This document shows positions 43,143 to 47,628 of a stretch of DNA of 47,628 bases, piece after piece. The position numbers and the translations under genes were made by a program. This DNA comes from Actinomycetes bacterium (GTDB lineage Bacteria > Actinomycetota > Acidimicrobiia > Acidimicrobiales > UBA8190), in assembly GCA_021826725.1 (NCBI GenBank), contig JAKAYQ010000002.1, forward strand, positions 1 to 47,628. Reading direction: 5' to 3'. The notes beneath the pieces are model-generated. The model was given only the letters and a program-made list of their open reading frames with translations. It had not been told where the DNA came from and did no database searches. How positions within the stretch are numbered: the first letter of the stretch is position 1; every line of letters begins with the position of its first letter.

Positions 43143-43702
43143 CTCGGCCCCGGCGCTTCCTTGAACTGCACGGGCACACGACCGACGCCGTAGTCCTTGC
43201 GGAGCGGGTGGCCCTCCCACTCCTCGGGCATCAGGATCCGGGTCAGGTCGGGGTGGCCGGCGAACCGGATGCCGTACATGTCGAATGCCTCGCGCTCCAT
43301 GGCCTCGGAGCCCGGGTAGAGGTCCCAGGCGGACGCGACCTCCGGATCCCCCTCGGGAACCTGTACCCGCACCCGCACCATCAGCCGGCGTGCGATGGAC
43401 CGCAGCACCACGGACAGCTCGAACCGCTCCGGCGCCACTCCGTCGGGGAGATCCCGGCCGGGGTGGGTCAGGTAGTCCACGCCACAGAGGTCGGTGAGCA
43501 GCTCGAAGTCGACGTCGCGCAGCGCAGCGAGCAGGTCGTGGTAGCGCTCTCGGGTCGGGAAGTACACCACCGACCCTTCCGTGCCGGTGACCGCGGCACC
43601 GATCTCCGGAAGGCCGCCGCCCACCAGGTCCTGCGCTCCCCCGGCACCCACGTCGGCAGCGTCCGGGAGCGTGCCGCCGGAGCCCTCACCCGGGCTGCTC
43701 AT
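43139..43702 (-). CDS. nuoC: NADH-quinone oxidoreductase subunit C
   Basis: Peripheral-arm subunit next to NuoD. The signature [18 protein letters not shown] followed by [17 protein letters not shown] is complete. The 187 residues include a glycine-rich N-terminal extension. ATG overlaps the nuoB stop (ATGA). Confidence 0.96.
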   Translation of the reverse strand: MSSPGEGSGGTLPDAADVGAGGAQDLVGGGLPEIGAAVTGTEGSVVYFPTRERYHDLLAALRDVDFELLTDLCGVDYLTHPGRDLPDGVAPERFELSVVLRSIARRLMVRVRVQVPEGDPEVASAWDLYPGSEAMEREAFDMYGIRFAGHPDLTRILMPEEWEGHPLRKDYGVGRVPVQFKEAPGPR

Positions 43703-44253
43703 CGCGGCGTCCCCAGTCGGACGACGTCGACCTGCTCGGGGGTCCAGCCAGACACCTGCTCGGCCGGGCGCGTCTCCGGCGCACGACGGGTGATGGCGCC
43801 GGTGCGGATCTTCTCATGGAGGGTCAGCACCGCGTGCAGCAGGGTCTCGGGGCTCGGCGGGCATCCCGGGGCGTAGACGTCCACAGGGACGACCTGGTCG
43901 ACGCCCTGCACGATGGCGTAGTTGTTGAACATCCCCCCGGTGGATGCGCAGACGCCCATGGAGATGACCCACTTGGGGTCCATCATCTGGTCGTAGACCT
44001 GCCGCAGCACGGGTGCCATTTTCTGCGACACCCGGCCGGCCACGATCATGAGATCTGCCTGGCGGGGCGAGGCGCGGAACACCTCCATGCCGAACCGGCT
44101 GATGTCGAAGTCGGCGGTACCCACCGCCATCATCTCGATGGCACAGCAGGCCAAGCCGAAGGTGGCCGGCCACACGCTGTTGCGCCGGCCCCACTTGACC
44201 AGGTCCTCGACCCGTGCCGTCAGGAAGTTGTGGTTGAGGTCTTCGAGGCCCAT
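43699..44253 (-). CDS. nuoB: NADH-quinone oxidoreductase subunit B (cluster N2)
   Basis: Holds the terminal 4Fe-4S cluster N2 that reduces quinone. Ligands: tandem cysteines in LACCAIEMM, Cys in GVCASTGG and Cys in [10 protein letters not shown]. The ATG at 44253 starts [21 protein letters not shown], one base after the nuoA stop (TGACATG). 184 residues. Confidence 0.97.
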   Translation of the reverse strand: MGLEDLNHNFLTARVEDLVKWGRRNSVWPATFGLACCAIEMMAVGTADFDISRFGMEVFRASPRQADLMIVAGRVSQKMAPVLRQVYDQMMDPKWVISMGVCASTGGMFNNYAIVQGVDQVVPVDVYAPGCPPSPETLLHAVLTLHEKIRTGAITRRAPETRPAEQVSGWTPEQVDVVRLGTPR

Positions 44254-44254
44254 G

Positions 44255-44713
44255 TCAGGCCGCCTCGTGGCCCGAGCCGGCAGACGGCCCGCCGGGCACG
44301 CGGGTGATCGTCGTCCTTGCCGTGCGCTGCGGCGCCGCCGGCCGGAGCCGCTTTGCCGGTCCCCAGTCCAGCGCACCGTTGCTGACCAGGTACAGGAAGG
44401 AGACGAAGACCACCCCGGCGAACACCAGGACTTCAACCAGGCCGAAGGTCTGCAGCTGGCGGAAGATCACGGCCCACGGGTAGAGGAACACGATCTCGAT
44501 GTCGAAGATGATGAAGATCATCGCGACGAGGTAGAAGCGGACGGGGAAGCGCTGCGGCTGCTCCCGGTCCGGAACGATCCCGCACTCGTAGGGAGCGATC
44601 TTCGCCGACGTCGGCCGCCGGCGCGGGGCCAGCAGCTTCGACGCCACGAGCGAGAGCGCGGCGAAGAGAAATCCGAGCACGAGGAGCACGAAGATCGGCA
44701 AATAGTCTTTCAT
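44255..44713 (-). CDS. nuoA: NADH-quinone oxidoreductase subunit A
   Basis: Three-helix membrane subunit. [42 protein letters not shown] is diagnostic, broken here only by helix boundaries. First gene of the operon. ATG at 44713 (MKDYLPIF) was preferred over the in-frame GTG at 44734; no Shine-Dalgarno is visible for either, and a nearby -10 suggests an almost leaderless mRNA. 152 residues. Confidence 0.95.
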   Translation of the reverse strand: MKDYLPIFVLLVLGFLFAALSLVASKLLAPRRRPTSAKIAPYECGIVPDREQPQRFPVRFYLVAMIFIIFDIEIVFLYPWAVIFRQLQTFGLVEVLVFAGVVFVSFLYLVSNGALDWGPAKRLRPAAPQRTARTTITRVPGGPSAGSGHEAA

Positions 44714-44724
44714 GGCCGCGTGTG

Positions 44725-44754
44725 GTTCTACCACGGCTCGTTGCTGCGGTCACA
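44725..44754 (-). promoter_or_regulatory. Possible nuo operon promoter
   Basis: On the minus strand TGTGAC and TAGAAC are separated by 18 bp, the second at 44730-44725. Transcription would begin around 44718, five bases before the nuoA ATG. Matches to -35/-10 are partial. Confidence 0.3.
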
Positions 44755-44826
44755 TTGAGCGGGCCGGTACCGGGTCGCCGGCCGCGTACCAGGCACGGAC
44801 CGCGGCCCTCCGTGGAATTACGGACC

Positions 44827-45017
44827 CCGGCAGGACACCCGCCCAGGCGGCGCCGAACCCCCACACCGCACGTCGCCCAGAGGGCGCCGGGATCCGCCAG
44901 GACACCAGACGCGAGCTGGATCCCCCGTGGGACCACGGTCCCCGACCCGGTGCCGGGCCCGGGCGGCTCCGGGCTCCGGGCTCCGGGCTCCGGCGGGACA
45001 CCCACCCAGGCGGCGCC
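44827..45017. repeat. 28-bp direct repeat pair upstream of the reductase
   Basis: Copies at 44827-44854 and 44990-45017 differ at two of 28 positions; both share GGACACCC and CCCAGGCGGCGCC. The second copy ends immediately before the TACGAT -10 box. Confidence 0.85.
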
Positions 45018-45023
45018 TACGAT
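45018..45023 (+). promoter_or_regulatory. -10 element of leaderless reductase transcript
   Basis: TACGAT is a near-consensus -10 box seven bases before the GTG at 45031, so the mRNA should start at the initiation codon. No Shine-Dalgarno sequence is present. Confidence 0.5.
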
Positions 45024-45030
45024 TCTCGAC

Positions 45031-46386
45031 GTGCCTCCGTCCGGATCGACCAGCGCCCCCCGTTCCCGAGCGTCGGCGTCGCCCGGCGCCGGCTCGTCCA
45101 CCGACCGGACCGCCGATGTCCTGGTTGTCGGCGGGGGACCAGCCGGCTCCTCGTGCGCCTTCTGGCTGGCGGACGCTGGCTGGGACGTCGTCGTGGTCGA
45201 GAAGAAGCGGTTCCCCAGGGAGAAGACATGCGGCGACGGGCTCACGCCCCGGTCGGTCCGCCAGATCGAGGACATGGGCCTCGGCGCCGCCCTCAGCGGC
45301 GCCCACCGCTACGACGGCCTCCGATCGGTCGCCTACGGGAAAGTGCTGGAGCTGCCCTGGCCCGAGCACCCGTCGTTCCCGTCCTACGGGTACGTCATCA
45401 CGCGGCACGACCTCGACCAGCTGGTCGCCGAGCGGGCAACCAAGGCCGGCGCCACCGTCCTCCAGGGAGCCGAAGCCGTCGAGGCGATCCTCGACACGCC
45501 CGCAGCGTCGGGCGCGGCTGCCGGCACGGGCCGGTTGCCGAGATGCACCGGTGCGGTCGTCCGGGACACGGCGTCCGGCGCCACCACCACCGTGCGAGCC
45601 CGGTACGTCGTGCTCGCCGACGGCGCCAACTCCCGGCTCGGGCGGGCGATGGGCACCAGCCGGAACCGCGACTGGCCGCTCGGCCTGGCCCTGCGCGGCT
45701 ACTACCGGTCCCCGCGTCACGACGACCCGTTCATCGAGTCCCACCTGGATATTCGCGACGCATCGGGCACGGTGATCCCGGGCTACGGCTGGATCTTCCC
45801 GATGGGCGACGGGCGGGTGAACGTGGGTGTGGGGGTGCTGTCAGCCGAGGGCCGCTGGCGCGGCGTCAACACCAGCCGCCTGATGGACGCCTTCATCGCC
45901 CACGCGCCGGCGTCGTGGGGTCTGTCACCCGAGACAGCCTGCGGGCAGCCCACCGGGGGCAAACTGCCCATGGGCCTGGCGGTGGCGCCGCGTGTCGGAC
46001 CGACGGTCCTGGCAGTGGGCGACGCCGCCGGGTCGATCAACCCGTTCAACGGCGAGGGCATCGCCTACGGGTACGAGACCGGCCGGCTCGCCGCCTCGGT
46101 GCTGGGGAGGGCCTTGGCCGGCGAGGGCGACGGGGCGCTCGACGACTACGAGCGGCGGCTGCAGGACACCTACGGCCTGTACTACCGCGTTGCCCGGGAC
46201 TTCGTCCGGCTCATCAGCCACCCGCGCCTGATGCAGGTCTGCGTCGGGACCGGCATGCACTCCCGGTCGCTGATGGCCCTGCTCCTGCGCATCATGGCCA
46301 ACCTGTTGCGGCCCGAGGAGATCGGCGCCGCCGAAGCCATCTATGGCGTGCTGGCCGCGGTGGCGAAGGTCGGCCCCGGGACCTGA
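45031..46386 (+). CDS. Geranylgeranyl reductase family FAD-dependent oxidoreductase
   Basis: Reduces isoprenoid double bonds; relatives include archaeal lipid reductases, plant ChlP and mycobacterial MenJ, which saturates one unit of the menaquinone tail. The 451 residues have the FAD motif DVLVVGGGPAGSSCAFWLA (about 29-47), the GGR signature PREKTCGDGLTPR and the second FAD motif GDAAGSINPFNGEGIAYGYETG. Being divergent from nuoA and near a menaquinol-using chain, a MenJ-like role is attractive but unproven. Start at GTG 45031 is supported by the TACGAT box; upstream frame is low-complexity. Confidence 0.88.
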   Translation: MPPSGSTSAPRSRASASPGAGSSTDRTADVLVVGGGPAGSSCAFWLADAGWDVVVVEKKRFPREKTCGDGLTPRSVRQIEDMGLGAALSGAHRYDGLRSVAYGKVLELPWPEHPSFPSYGYVITRHDLDQLVAERATKAGATVLQGAEAVEAILDTPAASGAAAGTGRLPRCTGAVVRDTASGATTTVRARYVVLADGANSRLGRAMGTSRNRDWPLGLALRGYYRSPRHDDPFIESHLDIRDASGTVIPGYGWIFPMGDGRVNVGVGVLSAEGRWRGVNTSRLMDAFIAHAPASWGLSPETACGQPTGGKLPMGLAVAPRVGPTVLAVGDAAGSINPFNGEGIAYGYETGRLAASVLGRALAGEGDGALDDYERRLQDTYGLYYRVARDFVRLISHPRLMQVCVGTGMHSRSLMALLLRIMANLLRPEEIGAAEAIYGVLAAVAKVGPGT

Positions 46387-46456
46387 GCGGCCAGCGACGC
46401 TGCCTGCAGGCGACCAGCGCACCTGCAGCGCCGATGGTCCGTCGTGACCGGTTCGG
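46387..46456. terminator. Weak hairpin between convergent genes
   Basis: In this 70-bp gap GCAGG and CCTGC can pair around a short loop (near 46404-46425), with a further C-G pair after one mismatch. No T-run. It might act as a bidirectional terminator, but the fold is weak. Confidence 0.2.
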
Positions 46457-47335
46457 TCACGAGGAGGCGCTCCGGCTCCCGGGCCAGCGCCTCCGCTGCC
46501 GACGATGCTGCCCTCGGCGTCGGTCCTTCACCGGCGAGAGGGCGGAGACGTCGGACGGTGCCGGCTCTGCCGGCACTCCCGAGGAGGGCGGTGCCGCCCC
46601 GACAGGCTGCGAGGGATCGCCACCCAGCTGGACACCGTCGGCTACCGCTGTGACCGGCGGCGGCGACAGCGGCGGCAGGCGGACATCCACCGGCGACCCA
46701 AGCACGCCACCGGTGTGCTGCGGCCAACCGTCGGCGGGCGGCGGCGGCAGCGGCGACAGCGGCGGCAGGCGGACATCCACCGGCGACCCAAGCACGCCAC
46801 CGGTGTGCTGCGGCCAACCGTCGGCGGGCGGCGGCGGCAGCGGCACGTGACCTCCTGGCGACGACATCGCCCTGGGTGCGCTGGGAGGAGCTTCGGACGA
46901 AGCGGTCTCGTCGGCCAGGGACCGCTCGGCGAGGAGCAACGGCCCAGACGCAGAGGACCCTGCCCCACGGGGGACGGGGCGGCCCGAGCGCAGCCGGCCG
47001 ACCAGGTCCACCACGCGGGCTTCGACGGCACGGGCCTCGACCCACGGCAACACCGATGCCGGCACCACGAACCGCAGTTCGCGCCCCACCACGCCGACGA
47101 CCAGGACGGTCGCCGGACGACCGTCGGCCATGACGGCCGGCTCGTGGAACCGGAGGCTTTGCAGCGCCTCCCACGGCATCAGGCGAAGGGCGCCGGGCTC
47201 GGGTCCCCGGACGGCGATGCCATTGACGTCGAGGACCAGGCTCAACCCGTCGACACGTCTCGGCCCGACGTCGGTCTCACCCTCGAGACTGACGTCGCTG
47301 AGCTCGGCACGCCACAGGGAGTCGAGAGCACGCAC
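46457..47335 (-). CDS. Hypothetical protein with tandemly duplicated 30-aa proline-rich segment
   Basis: I do not recognise the family. The first 110 residues are ordered-looking (LWRAELSDVSLEG, GLSLVLDVNGIAVRG, LRLMPWEALQSLRF, ATVLVVGVVGRELRFVVPA) and could be a small beta-rich, PH-like domain. The rest is low complexity. It contains a perfect 90-bp duplication encoding PPPPADGWPQHTGGVLGSPV and following residues twice, and ends in an Arg-rich tail (RRRGQHRRQRRRW) that might contact nucleic acid or lipid. Start at GTG 47335 is tentative; GTG 47389 is possible. 292 residues. No membrane helix. Confidence 0.6.
   Translation of the reverse strand: MRALDSLWRAELSDVSLEGETDVGPRRVDGLSLVLDVNGIAVRGPEPGALRLMPWEALQSLRFHEPAVMADGRPATVLVVGVVGRELRFVVPASVLPWVEARAVEARVVDLVGRLRSGRPVPRGAGSSASGPLLLAERSLADETASSEAPPSAPRAMSSPGGHVPLPPPPADGWPQHTGGVLGSPVDVRLPPLSPLPPPPADGWPQHTGGVLGSPVDVRLPPLSPPPVTAVADGVQLGGDPSQPVGAAPPSSGVPAEPAPSDVSALSPVKDRRRGQHRRQRRRWPGSRSASS
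46661..46840 (-). repeat. Perfect 90-bp tandem duplication
   Basis: 46661-46750 and 46751-46840 are identical at all 90 positions, including synonymous sites. Being a multiple of three, the duplication keeps the frame. Complete identity points to a recent event. Confidence 0.95.
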
Positions 47336-47547
47336 TTCCCGCGATATCGGCGCACCAGCCCCGATTCCTGAGCACCTACCGGCGAGCACGGCACCCGCCA
47401 GGCCGACCCGGCAGCCGCCGGATCAGGCCCGGCGGTGATCCGGGCGACCGGCAGCACCCCGGTGGAGCACCCGACGCACGGCCCGATCGACCACCGCCCG
47501 GCACCGTCGGTGGTCCGCCTCGCCGGGCGCGAACCAGCCGGTTCGGC

Positions 47548-47628
47548 TCACCCGGTCAGGTGGACGAAGTGCACGAGCTCCATGGGCTCGTAGTACCGGG
47601 AGCTCGGAGCGAACATCTCGTGGGCACC
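47548..47628 (-). CDS. C-terminal fragment of an unidentified gene
   Basis: Open from the window edge to TGA at 47550-47548; the last 26 residues include EMFAPSSRYYEPMELVHFV. The start lies outside the window, so neither family nor length can be judged. The mixed, non-repetitive composition with aromatic residues looks like real protein rather than shadow frame. Confidence 0.35.
   Translation of the reverse strand, partial: GAHEMFAPSSRYYEPMELVHFVHLTG

Larger units (their letters stand above)
44714..45030. other. Divergent regulatory region nuoA / geranylgeranyl reductase
   Basis: 317 bp without a gene. It contains a 28-bp imperfect direct repeat (44827-44854 and 44990-45017), a four-fold GGCTCCG-type 7-bp repeat (about 44964-44992) and the palindrome GGGACC-AC-GGTCCC (44929-44942). 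GGGATCC/GGATCCC arms are also present near 44890-44925. The density of repeats suggests protein binding or replication slippage in the promoter region shared by both transcripts. Confidence 0.5.

Noticed and set aside
44722-45030. N-terminal extension of the reductase to 44722
   Set aside because: Low-complexity Pro/Arg/Gly, crosses repeats and the TACGAT promoter box.

Overview
The window is about 70% G+C with dense same-strand gene blocks, GTG starts, TGA stops and many 1-8 bp overlaps. Three features point to Actinomycetota: the ctaE-qcrC-qcrA-qcrB cluster for a bcc-aa3 supercomplex, a small actinobacterial-type oxidase subunit IV, and a class-II HelD-like ATPase. The oxidase-heme-nuo arrangement suggests Acidimicrobiia or a relative, but I cannot fix the class from sequence alone. 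I saw no tRNA, rRNA, CRISPR array or insertion sequence.

Layout. (1) 26-5837, minus strand: a branched-chain-amino-acid-type ABC importer made of a periplasmic binding protein and one giant polypeptide carrying both permeases and both ATPases (LivH-LivM-LivF-LivG order), then a coupled 43-residue membrane peptide. (2) 6425-8028, plus: an enoyl-CoA hydratase, a CopD-like membrane protein and a TatA-type protein. (3) 8234-16319: the aa3 oxidase and the bc complex. coxB-coxA-ctaF are on plus; ctaE-qcrC-qcrA-qcrB plus a GNAT protein are on minus. (4) 16399-18705, minus: HelD-like ATPase. (5) 18943-23766, plus: hemE, a HemY/HemG-type protoporphyrinogen oxidase and an apolipoprotein N-acyltransferase with an altered nucleophile. 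(6) A HAD phosphatase facing a large membrane protein that joins a degenerate phosphoesterase to an MprF-type aminoacyltransferase domain. (7) 28236-44713, minus: a complete 14-gene complex I operon, nuoA to nuoN, in canonical order. (8) A divergent geranylgeranyl-reductase-family flavoprotein, a repeat-bearing hypothetical gene, and the 3' end of a gene that starts outside the window.

How it fits together. Most of the window encodes one aerobic chain: NADH to menaquinone (Nuo), quinol to cytochrome c (Qcr) and cytochrome c to O2 (Cta/Cox). It also encodes late heme steps (HemE, protoporphyrinogen oxidase) and a flavoprotein that may saturate the quinone side chain. TatA may help mature the Rieske protein, which has an internal twin-arginine motif.

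Most noteworthy signals. (a) Mini-ORFs bridge several gaps between co-transcribed genes so that each stop overlaps the next start (coxA-ctaF, hemE-hemY, nuoC-nuoD, nuoD-nuoE, partly nuoK-nuoL). (b) A repeated 17-bp operator-like motif lies between helD and hemE. (c) A pseudo-phosphoesterase is fused to an LPG-synthase-like domain. (d) Lnt carries Ser in place of the catalytic Cys. (e) An exact 17-bp x 5 tandem repeat fills a convergent gap. (f) Several genes look leaderless (TANNNT 6-7 nt before the start).
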